Positions 1 to 6,239 of a stretch of 6,239 bases of DNA are shown here, piece by piece. The stretch's first letter is position 1, and every line of letters starts with the position of its first letter. Origin of the DNA: Caldifarciminota bacterium. GTDB taxonomy: Bacteria > Hydrothermota > Hydrothermia > B15-G9 > DRBW01. Both the position numbers and the translations under genes were made by a program. The stretch covers positions 1 through 6,239 of the forward strand of contig DRBW01000040.1 in assembly GCA_011042705.1 (NCBI GenBank). Reading direction: 5' to 3'. The notes under the pieces were generated by a model that was not told the DNA's origin, ran no database searches, and saw only the letters and a list, made by a program, of their open reading frames with translations.

Positions 1-757
1 CTCTGGCCCCGATCTCCAGCGCGTAGTTCCTGAGCTCATCCTCGAGCTCGCCGGTTCCGAAAAGATCGAGTGAGTACGGCGTCCCGGAGAGAGCATCGAA
101 CAGAGAAAAGAGGTTTTTTTGATAAGTCATCCTGCCGACAAAAACGATTCTGTCGGGGTATCTGTCGCTCCTCAAGGGCTTAAAAATCGATGTATCCACG
201 TAGTTTGGTATCCACTTGACTTTACTTTCTGAAATGCCATACTTCTTGATAACATAGGTCCTATCAGCAACACTCGTTACAGATGCTCTCCTCGCAAATC
301 TATAAGCGAGCCATTCGATAAAGGGAGAGATCTTTTCAAGAAAGGACTTTTTCCCCATTTTCCTCGAGAATATGCTCCAGGTGTAGCCTGTCCTGACATA
401 TAGGGGTTTACCATATAGAAAAGATGCGAGAACACCCGTCCAGCTGCCTTTCATCTGGTTTGTCTTTATCACATCGGCTTCTTTGAAATGGCGGGCCCTC
501 ACAAGGGGCATGAGGAGCGAGTAGAGAAAGGTACAGAGCTTTCCCTTGAAAATGGACGGTTTCGGAACCACTTTGATCCTTTTATCGAGTTCCTTGGCAA
601 AGGTCCGATCCTCAGAGCCGTAGGTGAGCCAGAATATCTCTTCTACATGCCCCGAGGCAAGCAGTTCCTCGTAAATCCTCTTTTCCCTCTCCAGGAGGCC
701 TTTCCTGACCCAGGTTTCCAGGGTCACCCCATAAGTGAAGAGAAGAAGGAGCCTCAA
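1..757 (-). CDS. Family 4 (GT-B) glycosyltransferase, 3' part cut by window edge
   Basis: 252 codons are visible; the rest lies beyond the left edge. The protein should transfer a sugar from a nucleotide-sugar donor onto the growing lipid-linked repeat at the cytoplasmic face of the inner membrane. Visible marks, numbered from the TTG start: an N-terminal Rossmann half beginning RLLLLFTYGVTLETW (2-16); KTNQ (98-101) and VRTGY (121-125), typical of a common but uncharacterised GT4 group in exopolysaccharide loci; the linker motif PNYVD (184-188); VGRMTYQKN (207-215), the GT4 donor-domain opening with a conserved Lys; and FGTGE (233-237). The catalytic-domain E-x7-E motif would fall outside the window. 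TTG at 757 is chosen because GGAGG lies 6 nt upstream and the codon overlaps the flippase stop (TTGA), implying translational coupling. The frame stays open to base 1. The family call is firm; the sugar specificity cannot be read. Confidence 0.9.
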   Translation of the reverse strand, partial: MRLLLLFTYGVTLETWVRKGLLEREKRIYEELLASGHVEEIFWLTYGSEDRTFAKELDKRIKVVPKPSIFKGKLCTFLYSLLMPLVRARHFKEADVIKTNQMKGSWTGVLASFLYGKPLYVRTGYTWSIFSRKMGKKSFLEKISPFIEWLAYRFARRASVTSVADRTYVIKKYGISESKVKWIPNYVDTSIFKPLRSDRYPDRIVFVGRMTYQKNLFSLFDALSGTPYSLDLFGTGELEDELRNYALEIGAR

Positions 758-2091
758 GTGGCACCTCCCCGACGAAAAACGCCGTTCAAAAGCAGGGCGA
801 GGTCTTTTCCGTTAAATCCGAAAACCTCTCCCGCCCTGAGACCCCCGCTTTTCAGGAAGAAAAAACCTCCCATCACCGCATCCAGGCTGTAGGAAACCAG
901 CGACGCAAGGGCGGCGCCCCTGATTCCATAGGCAGGTATCCAGAAAAGGTTAAGAAGGATATTAAGAGCCAGAGCCGTTCCATGGGTCAAAATGTTCACC
1001 TTAAGGAGCCCCATGCTGCGGAAGTACTCGTCGAGCAGGTTTCTGAATGTGAAAACATAAGTGGCCACCATGAGTATCCTGAAAGGCACTATGGAGGGAG
1101 AAAACCTCTGGGAATAGAAAAACCTGATAATCGGCGAGGCGAACAAAAGGAGCAAGAGACTCAGGGGCAGAACCGCGAGCATCGTGGTCCTCAGGACGCG
1201 CGATGCAACCCTGGCTTTCTCCTGTCCATAAAGACGGCTTAAAGTGGGAAGCAAGACGGCCGAAACCGATGCTGAAACGAGCCATATGTTCTGGGCAAGC
1301 CCTACACTGACCGTGTAAAAACCCAGATCCCTGCTCCCTAAAAAGTATTTTATCATAAACTGATCGGCTTTCAGGATGAAGAACAGAAGCAATATGCCAA
1401 TCTGATTCACGGTGCCGTAACCGAGAAAAGTCCGCACCCAGTTTCTGTTCTCCTCCGGACCGGATTCGACCTGTGTCTTTCGAATGAGACCCCTCACCAG
1501 AAAGAAAACCCAGAGGCTTCCCGCGAAATTGGCTAAGATCCTCGAGCCGAGGGCCCAGCCCACATTAGGTTTCGGGCTGAAAGCTAGCGGAAGCAGGAGA
1601 AATACAAAGAGAATGGCTATCCCGACCTGTATCATGGAGATGTCCTTCATGCGGAGCTCCGCCTTGAGGAAGGCAGAAAACTGTTTCCTGAAAAGCTCAA
1701 CTGGAACGAGAAGAGCCGCCAGGATGATAAGGGAGGATCCCACATCCCGGAAAAGGCTTTTTTTCAGGATAAAAACCGATGCGCCATACAGTACCATGGA
1801 AAAAAGCAGAAGGATGAAGTACACCCTCACCGAGGTCCTGTAAGCCCTGGAGGCCGATAATTTCTTTCCCCCGAAGAAATAGACTATTGCATCGGGGATA
1901 CCGAGCTTTCCGATAATGAAAACGCTCGAAGGCAGGAGTATCAAAAGGGAATAGAGCCCTTTGCCCTCAGGACCAAGTGTTCTTGCTATAATGACGCTGC
2001 CCGCAAAAGAGAACAGGAAACTGAGGGCATTCCCCAAAAAGGCCCAGGTAACGCCTCTTAAAAAGCTTTTTTTCTCCACTTCCTTTCCCAC
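754..2091 (-). CDS. Wzx/MATE-like polysaccharide flippase (oligosaccharide flippase family)
   Basis: A 445-aa integral inner-membrane protein, the usual length for the family, expected to flip lipid-linked oligosaccharide repeats from the cytoplasmic to the periplasmic face. About 12 hydrophobic segments can be picked out, roughly at 12-35, 45-62, 88-108, 119-135, 152-170, 178-199, 226-246, 255-283, 305-325, 335-350, 365-385 and 390-413. Family marks are ARTLGPEGKGLYSLL (36-50), ADQFMIKYFLGSRDLGFYTV (242-261) near the start of the second half, and IPAYGIRGAALASL (385-398) near the end. The start is uncertain: GTG at 2091 has a poor Shine-Dalgarno sequence, and the in-frame GTG at 2079 (residue 5) is a close rival with the same predicted topology. 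It follows the co-polymerase after 33 nt and overlaps the next gene by four bases. A role in O-antigen-like, capsule or secreted polysaccharide cannot be told apart from sequence. Confidence 0.92.
   Translation of the reverse strand: MGKEVEKKSFLRGVTWAFLGNALSFLFSFAGSVIIARTLGPEGKGLYSLLILLPSSVFIIGKLGIPDAIVYFFGGKKLSASRAYRTSVRVYFILLLFSMVLYGASVFILKKSLFRDVGSSLIILAALLVPVELFRKQFSAFLKAELRMKDISMIQVGIAILFVFLLLPLAFSPKPNVGWALGSRILANFAGSLWVFFLVRGLIRKTQVESGPEENRNWVRTFLGYGTVNQIGILLLFFILKADQFMIKYFLGSRDLGFYTVSVGLAQNIWLVSASVSAVLLPTLSRLYGQEKARVASRVLRTTMLAVLPLSLLLLLFASPIIRFFYSQRFSPSIVPFRILMVATYVFTFRNLLDEYFRSMGLLKVNILTHGTALALNILLNLFWIPAYGIRGAALASLVSYSLDAVMGGFFFLKSGGLRAGEVFGFNGKDLALLLNGVFRRGGAT
762..770 (-). promoter_or_regulatory. 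Shine-Dalgarno sequence deciding the TTG start of the glycosyltransferase
   Basis: GGGGAGGTG reads on the minus strand from 770 to 762. Its GGAGG core is 6 nt before the TTG at 757. It lies inside the last codons of the flippase gene. No ATG or GTG with comparable spacing precedes the conserved N-terminal strand, so this site supports the rare TTG start and re-initiation after the flippase stop. Confidence 0.75.
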
Positions 2092-2124
2092 CCTGGAACC
2101 GAACTGGCAAGCAAAGAATTCGAA

Positions 2125-3453
2125 TCAGAGAGAATGAATTTTTTCGTCATAGTCATCGAGAACCAGCCTGAACCTATCCCTGAAGCCGCCGAACAGAAGG
2201 CCAATCTCGCGAAGGTCCGACAGCTTCGACCTGGAATATCGCAGGACGAGTAGTATGTCTCCGGGAATTTTCAGCATCTCGACCGGAAACCCCGGCACGA
2301 GCATGCCCGGGAGTTCCAGAAGAACAAACTCGAACTGCGTCGTAAAGTGCTCGATGGCCGAGGCGAGCCCCGAATAATCTACTTTCTCGCCCTGTCCCGC
2401 CGGCAGAACTCTGAAGGAAAAGCCTTCGGGAACGGCGATCAGCTCCTTGAGGCTCTCGGCGCCGCCCATATCGGAGAGACCCCGGCTTCCTCTGAGTCCA
2501 GTCAGGGCAGTTATGCCTCTCGAGGTCGGATTGGCATCTATAAGGAGAACCTCGTAATTTCTGGCGAGATATCGACCGGCGCACAGAGCCAGAAAAGTCT
2601 TTCCCTCTTTGCCCCGCGGCCCGGTGAAGGCAAAAAGCCCCCTGCCCGCTTCAGCGACCTTTTCAAGAAACGGCAAAAGGCCCACGGGAGGAAAAGCATC
2701 ATCCGGCGTCCTGAGAGGGTCAACCCCTTTCAAACGCGGAACCACCGAGAAAATCTCAACATCGGGAAGTGCTCTCCCGGCAGAACGGGCATCGTAAAGC
2801 CTGTCATCAAAACTGTGTCTGACGATTACAAGGAGAAGCCCGAGGAAAAAGCCGACCACAAGGCCCGCTGCCGTGTTCACTCCTCTCCGCGGGCGGTACT
2901 TCCGGTCGGGTGGGATGGCCTTGTCCACCACCCTGAGCATCGGCTTCCTGAGAAAGACCTGAAGCCTCTCGTTTATCTCCTCGGCCTGATCGACAACGAA
3001 GTTCGCGACGCGGGCTGCAAGCTCGGGATCCTTTGAAACGACTTCGACTTTAATCACCCCCCCATTCTGATCGTAGAATATCCTCAGGTCACGGGAAAAT
3101 TTCCTCAGAGCCTTCTCTCTCGACGTAACACCGTACAGGGTATCGAGCCTGAAGCGATCGATCGCCTTTTCCTTTATCTCCCTGCTCTTCAATATGGCAA
3201 TGGCCTGAAGGGCGTTGCTGGGGATACCTTTGGTCAAAAGAGACGGGCCTCCGCTTCCGAAAAGTCCGGCGCCGGCAACCTCGGGGGGAAGGGCTGTGAG
3301 CGTGGCCTTGTAGCTATTTGGAGTCAAAAAGCTTATAACGAGAGCGAGGAGGCCGAGCAGAAGAGTGGGGTACAACCACCAGGCTCTGTATCTGGCGAAA
3401 ACCTTCAATATGTCTCTGGGATCAAAAGTCCCTGCCTCAAAGCCTTTTTCCAT
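2125..3453 (-). CDS. Polysaccharide co-polymerase: Wzz chain-length domain fused to a degenerate BY-kinase-like domain
   Basis: 442 aa, Wzc-like in layout but shorter than the roughly 720 aa of E. coli Wzc. Domains: membrane segment about 25-43; short periplasmic loop 44-192 with a Gly-rich stretch (61-69), a Wzz-type helix region (80-165, including LKSREIKEKAI and DPELAARVAN) and a Pro/Arg-rich stretch before the second membrane segment (about 193-212); then a cytoplasmic P-loop ATPase-like domain (about 270-442). Walker A is GPRGKEGKT (278-286), with Wzc-like spacing. Walker A' reads LLIDANP (303-309), keeping Asp306 but with Asn308 in place of the second Asp. The Walker B position reads VLLELPG (377-383), with Glu380 for Asp. 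The C-terminus has a single Tyr (435) rather than a Tyr cluster. Family knowledge: such proteins set chain length and link the inner-membrane polymerase to the outer-membrane exporter. The ATG is 1 nt after the exporter stop, with no strong Shine-Dalgarno sequence, so coupled translation is likely. Export co-polymerase function is confident; kinase activity is doubtful. Confidence 0.93.
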   Translation of the reverse strand: MEKGFEAGTFDPRDILKVFARYRAWWLYPTLLLGLLALVISFLTPNSYKATLTALPPEVAGAGLFGSGGPSLLTKGIPSNALQAIAILKSREIKEKAIDRFRLDTLYGVTSREKALRKFSRDLRIFYDQNGGVIKVEVVSKDPELAARVANFVVDQAEEINERLQVFLRKPMLRVVDKAIPPDRKYRPRRGVNTAAGLVVGFFLGLLLVIVRHSFDDRLYDARSAGRALPDVEIFSVVPRLKGVDPLRTPDDAFPPVGLLPFLEKVAEAGRGLFAFTGPRGKEGKTFLALCAGRYLARNYEVLLIDANPTSRGITALTGLRGSRGLSDMGGAESLKELIAVPEGFSFRVLPAGQGEKVDYSGLASAIEHFTTQFEFVLLELPGMLVPGFPVEMLKIPGDILLVLRYSRSKLSDLREIGLLFGGFRDRFRLVLDDYDEKIHSL

Positions 3454-3454
3454 C

Positions 3455-5752
3455 TTATTTAACGAGCTGATAGAGGGAAACTATTATTATCGCCATCTGG
3501 GAAAGTATCGTCGTGACATCCCTAATGATCAGCCTCCTGGGCGTCTTCAGCTTCGGAGGAACCACTATGGTATCGCCCTCGCGAATTTTCCCCCTGGACG
3601 AACGCACGATTCCCGATGCGCCGATGACATAAAGGGCCTTTTTATCGGCATCCTCGGAAAAACCGCCGACGCAGTTGACGTAATACATAGCTCCCTTACC
3701 TTCTTCGTACATGACGGCTCCGGGATTCCTGACGGCACCGAGCACCTGAACGCTGTGGGGCCTGTCAGGCACGTATATGCTATCGCCGTCCTGGAGTTCC
3801 AGCACCCAGTTGGAGGTATCGGAAAAATCGACGAAGATCCTCCCGGGCTGGAAAAGTTTCGTCAGGTCACTCACGATCTGCTTCTGAAACTGAAAATAGG
3901 TCGTCAGATCGTAGCCCCCCTGTCCGGAGGATGTACCGGAAGCATAGGGCATGGAAGCCTGCATCATTGAAGCCCTGAGGTAAGTATTAAACCTCTCCGT
4001 TCCGCTTTTCTCCATCTGCCCTATCGACTTCCTTATAAGGACTATCCCCTCGGGGAAAGCGGAGTTCTTAAATCCGCCGGCTCTTCTTATTACGTCCCCG
4101 AAAGTCTGTCCCTTTGTTATGTAATACCACCCGGGAAACCGCACGCTCCCGCCCACGTAAACCCGGGCCCTGTCAAAATAGGCCGGCACAAATTTCACGC
4201 TGAGCACGTCATTTCTCTTCAGGCTCATGTTGAGAGCAAGGCTGTCCCTGAAGTCCAGCCTGATTATGTCGAAGCTGTCCCGGCTTACCATCCTGAAAAG
4301 TTCTCCTTTAGAAGAGTCAGCTTCGGGAAGGAGATTGCCGGCCACGAACAACAGATCCTTTATCTTCATATTTTCGAGAAGGGGGTAGAGTCCCGGCTTT
4401 CTCACCGCTCCGACCACCCTGACCGAATCTTTCGGCAGCACCTCGTCTTCCGAGTAAATTCTGACGATGTCCCATTGTTCCAGCTCGATATTCTGGGTGC
4501 TATCGCCCTCCAGAAGTTTTCTCAGATTGAAGGTGAGAAGCTCCCTCCTGCCCTTGCCGAGATATCTGTATATCTCCGCGTTTTCCAGAAAAGTGCCTTT
4601 TTTCACTCCCAGAGCAGCGTTGATGAGATCGAGCACCCTCCACCCCTCTTTCAGCTCATAATCTCCGGGTTTATAAACATTCCCACGGATCGTAACGAAG
4701 TTCCACCTGCCGGGAAGGATCGTCGAGATGGAGACGAGATCGCCGTTCTCAACGATAAATTTGCTCCCCTTGCTCCTGAATTCCTCCAGATCCCTGAACT
4801 CCACATCCATGACAGATCTGCGCTCCCCTCTCACCACCCTATCGACCTGCACACGATATATAAAGGCAGTCGGCAGAAGCCCTCCGGCGAGCTCTATGAG
4901 ATCGTAAAGGCTTTCCCCGTCTTTCAATTCATAGATGGCTGGCCTCTTAACAGCTCCCGCGATGCCAGCGACGTTTCCGATGGGGGGCACGAAAATTATG
5001 TCTCCGCCCTCAAGAACCACATCGGGGAGTTCTTTCCCCTCCACAAGAAGCTTATAGAGGTCAAGCGTAACCTTGCCGCCGGTAGATTTGATGATCTTAA
5101 TTTTTCTCAGAGAGCCCGTCTTTCTGACGCCACCCGCCAGAGTGAGGGCCTGAAGGGGATTGATGAGGGGAGTTATTTTGTAGATTCCGGGGTTGACCAC
5201 CTCCCCCATAAGGTAAACGGGAAAGGTCCTGAGGGCACCGAGGCTGACTTCCACCGATATTCCCGAATAATGGGACTTGAGCGATTCTATTATCAGTCTC
5301 TTGACCTCTGAGAACTTCTTGCCCCATACATAGAGAACCCCCGCTTCGGGAAGCACTATCTTGCCGTCCCTGTCCACTGTGAGGCTGAGCTGCTGATTTA
5401 TATTTCCCCAGATATATATCACGAGATTGTCGGAAGGCCCCACGACGTAATCGGGACTGACGGGAACGTTCTGAAAGGTCAGGGCAATGGGCATGCTCGG
5501 GAAGATGTCGTATCCGAACTGAGAGAGCCCACCGCCGATGGATTTTTCTATAACCGAACGGGCTTTCGTCTCTGCGAGGGCCGCCTTCCTGGCTTTCTCA
5601 ACTTTCTTCTTGAGGCCTGCCGTGTCGATCACCTGCGGAGTCTGTAATTTCTCTGTTTTGAGCTTCTCCAGGATCTCCTTTGGTATCTGCTGTCCCGTCG
5701 ATACGCCTCTAACAAACAACAAACCAGCTATGAATAGAGCAACAGAGCGCAT
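3455..5752 (-). CDS. Wza/OPX-type polysaccharide export protein with six SLBB repeats
   Basis: 765 aa from the ATG, about twice the size of E. coli Wza, expected to form the periplasm-spanning, outer-membrane channel for the polymer. Numbered from this ATG: signal peptide about 1-20 (hydrophobic ALFIAGLLFV, then VSTG before QQ), with no lipobox Cys; a charged, probably coiled-coil stretch about 25-70; polysaccharide-export (PES) domain about 101-177, opening DYVVGPSDNLVIYIWG; then six SLBB repeats carrying the G-x-V-x-x-P-G-type motif at about 179-220, 261-306, 353-396, 444-488, 531-576 and 668-713. Between repeats 5 and 6 lies a roughly 90-residue insertion with a Met/Ser/Gly/Gln-rich patch (594-614). 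A final hydrophobic helix (about 743-765, ending SLYQLVK) could be the outer-membrane helix seen in Wza. A longer frame begins at a TTG (5782), but that codon lies in the -10 box, so the ATG with AGGAGGTGA is chosen. First gene of the operon; its stop is 1 nt before the co-polymerase ATG. Confidence 0.95.
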   Translation of the reverse strand: MRSVALFIAGLLFVRGVSTGQQIPKEILEKLKTEKLQTPQVIDTAGLKKKVEKARKAALAETKARSVIEKSIGGGLSQFGYDIFPSMPIALTFQNVPVSPDYVVGPSDNLVIYIWGNINQQLSLTVDRDGKIVLPEAGVLYVWGKKFSEVKRLIIESLKSHYSGISVEVSLGALRTFPVYLMGEVVNPGIYKITPLINPLQALTLAGGVRKTGSLRKIKIIKSTGGKVTLDLYKLLVEGKELPDVVLEGGDIIFVPPIGNVAGIAGAVKRPAIYELKDGESLYDLIELAGGLLPTAFIYRVQVDRVVRGERRSVMDVEFRDLEEFRSKGSKFIVENGDLVSISTILPGRWNFVTIRGNVYKPGDYELKEGWRVLDLINAALGVKKGTFLENAEIYRYLGKGRRELLTFNLRKLLEGDSTQNIELEQWDIVRIYSEDEVLPKDSVRVVGAVRKPGLYPLLENMKIKDLLFVAGNLLPEADSSKGELFRMVSRDSFDIIRLDFRDSLALNMSLKRNDVLSVKFVPAYFDRARVYVGGSVRFPGWYYITKGQTFGDVIRRAGGFKNSAFPEGIVLIRKSIGQMEKSGTERFNTYLRASMMQASMPYASGTSSGQGGYDLTTYFQFQKQIVSDLTKLFQPGRIFVDFSDTSNWVLELQDGDSIYVPDRPHSVQVLGAVRNPGAVMYEEGKGAMYYVNCVGGFSEDADKKALYVIGASGIVRSSRGKIREGDTIVVPPKLKTPRRLIIRDVTTILSQMAIIIVSLYQLVK

Positions 5753-5753
5753 C

Positions 5754-5762
5754 TCACCTCCT
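5754..5762 (-). promoter_or_regulatory. Strong Shine-Dalgarno sequence of the SLBB export gene
   Basis: AGGAGGTGA reads from 5762 to 5754, a nine-base match to the usual 16S rRNA 3' end, directly before the ATG at 5752. It fixes that ATG as the start and implies a high initiation rate for the first gene. Confidence 0.88.
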
Positions 5763-5769
5763 CGTCTCC

Positions 5770-5779
5770 ACTTCGAAGT
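5770..5779. promoter_or_regulatory. 10-bp palindrome over the predicted transcription start, candidate operator
   Basis: ACTTCGAAGT is a perfect palindrome that begins 2 bp downstream of the -10 box and covers the expected +1 position. A dimeric repressor bound here would block a promoter that otherwise looks constitutively strong. A 10-bp palindrome can also arise by chance, and no regulator gene is in the window. Confidence 0.3.
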
Positions 5780-5781
5780 CA

Positions 5782-5810
5782 ATTATATTTTGGACTTTAG
5801 CTGCTGTCAA
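5782..5810 (-). promoter_or_regulatory. Consensus sigma-70 promoter of the export operon
   Basis: On the minus strand TTGACA (5810-5805) and TATAAT (5787-5782) both match consensus exactly and are separated by exactly 17 bp. Transcription should start near 5776-5774, giving a leader of about 23 nt before the ATG at 5752. It is the only promoter seen for the whole gene run; the tight spacing downstream makes one polycistronic message likely. Confidence 0.88.
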
Positions 5811-5827
5811 CTGAACGAAGGCTGAAC
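5811..5827. repeat. Short direct repeat abutting the -35 box
   Basis: CTGAAC occurs on the plus strand at 5811-5816 and again at 5822-5827, 11 bp apart start to start, about one helical turn. It is immediately upstream of the -35 box as the operon reads. A related GAACTG recurs at 5824-5829 and 5838-5843. It could be an activator site; the units are short, so chance is possible. Confidence 0.25.
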
Positions 5828-6239
5828 TGCACCGATCGAACTGATCAATACCCGAAGCTCCAGGAATTTCTGCCAGGTAACCTGAATCTCAAGCGCATTT
5901 CCCGGTCCGACTTTAGGCCGAGCATAACGCGAAACCCGCCCGATAGGTCTTGATGCCCACGATGATAGAACCGCGATATGCCGCGGGAGCAATCCCGACA
6001 CTGTCGAGCTAAAATATTCGCAATAAGCCAGAATCCCGAGCTTCCTGGCCGTTTGAATGAGTGACTCACGTTTTCGAAATTCTCCTGATCGGATATCTGT
6101 CTTCAGTGAAACTCGCTAAAAAAGCACTGCACGCAGCGGGAGAAAGGGCAGATTTGCCGGGAATAAAAATAAAATCCAACGTAACCTCTCTCTTCGGGAT
6201 GTGTGGGAATCCTGCTGCGTCGAGGTAATTTCCCTGCAA
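5828..6239. other. Upstream intergenic stretch without a convincing gene
   Basis: Apart from the possible transposase remnant, only short open frames occur. A minus-strand frame enters at the right edge and ends with a TGA at 6068-6066 (57 codons, no start visible); it could be the tail of an upstream gene. A plus-strand frame from GTG 6061 to TAA 6228 (55 codons) has a protein-like composition but no Shine-Dalgarno sequence. The two overlap, so at most one is likely real, and I recognise neither. A weak hairpin (CCGCG, 6-nt loop, CGCGG; 5971-5986) has no T-run and is not a terminator. No tRNA or other RNA gene is apparent. Confidence 0.5.
5990..6115 (-). pseudogene. Possible remnant of an IS66-type transposase C-terminus
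   Basis: One minus-strand frame is open from 6115 (after a TAG at 6118-6116) to a TGA at 5809-5807. Its middle, 6064-6011, translates to SLIQTARKLGILAYCEYF, which resembles the SLI-E-TAK-x-x-G-x(5)-YL stretch near the end of IS66-family transposases as I remember them, with one residue inserted. FRKR before it is also compatible. There is no start codon with a ribosome site, no catalytic motif and no visible terminal inverted repeat; the frame downstream of about 5990 does not look like protein. I cannot exclude chance. Confidence 0.22.

Noticed and set aside
2347..3036. 229-codon plus-strand open frame opposite the co-polymerase
   Set aside because: It is antisense to the P-loop and Wzz regions, and its composition (rich in Arg, Gly, Pro and Lys) is that of a shadow frame.
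4475..5311. 278-codon plus-strand open frame opposite the SLBB export gene
   Set aside because: It is antisense to a gene with unmistakable PES and SLBB motifs, and its translation shows no family motif; long antisense frames are common opposite GC-balanced, purine-rich genes.
5753..5782. Upstream TTG start that would add ten residues to the export protein
   Set aside because: The TTG uses the last base of the -10 box and lies upstream of the expected transcript start; the ATG at 5752 has a near-perfect Shine-Dalgarno sequence and begins a signal peptide.
5971..5986. Small hairpin considered as a terminator
   Set aside because: It has only a 5-bp stem, no T-run on either strand, and no gene ending nearby.
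5845..6069. 74-codon minus-strand frame beginning MSHSFKRPGSS
   Set aside because: It has no ribosome site and a composition rich in Arg, Gly and Ser with no recognisable motif. It overlaps another open frame on the same strand that has the better (still weak) similarity.
6061..6228. 55-codon plus-strand frame from GTG
   Set aside because: The translation looks plausible in composition, but there is no Shine-Dalgarno sequence or promoter, a minus-strand frame overlaps it, and I recognise no family.

Overview
The window is the start of an exopolysaccharide (or capsule) export and assembly locus from a diderm, Gram-negative-type bacterium. All confident genes lie on the minus strand and read from right to left. 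In transcription order they are: a large Wza/OPX-type outer-membrane export protein with six SLBB repeats (5752 to 3455), a Wzz/Wzc-type polysaccharide co-polymerase with a fused, apparently degenerate tyrosine-kinase-like domain (3453 to 2125), a Wzx/MATE-like polysaccharide flippase (2091 to 754), and a family 4 (GT-B) glycosyltransferase that runs off the left edge (757 to 1). Together they cover building of a lipid-linked repeat (glycosyltransferase), its transfer across the inner membrane (flippase), chain-length control and coupling to export (co-polymerase), and passage through the periplasm and outer membrane (SLBB protein). The polymerase, the initiating sugar-phosphate transferase and the remaining glycosyltransferases are not in the window and probably lie further left.

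The genes form one tight operon. There is 1 base between the first two, 33 bases between the second and third, and a 4-base TTGA start/stop overlap between the third and fourth. A textbook sigma-70 promoter (TTGACA, 17 bp, TATAAT) lies at 5810 to 5782, followed by a leader of about 23 nt and a near-perfect Shine-Dalgarno sequence. This promoter moves the first gene's start from an upstream TTG at 5782 to the ATG at 5752. A 10-bp palindrome sits on the expected transcription start, and a direct repeat lies just upstream of the -35 box. Both are candidate regulator sites.

The right end (about 5828 to 6239) holds no convincing complete gene. One minus-strand frame there contains a short stretch resembling the C-terminus of an IS66-type transposase. 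It may be insertion-sequence debris, but this is weak.

Organism: an outer membrane is implied by the Wza-type protein. The six-SLBB, non-lipoprotein export protein with a C-terminal helix, and the use of AGG/AGA for arginine and ATA for isoleucine, would fit a FCB-type or deep-branching, possibly thermophilic lineage. That is inference only; no marker gene is present. I see no CRISPR array, tRNA, rRNA or clear terminator.
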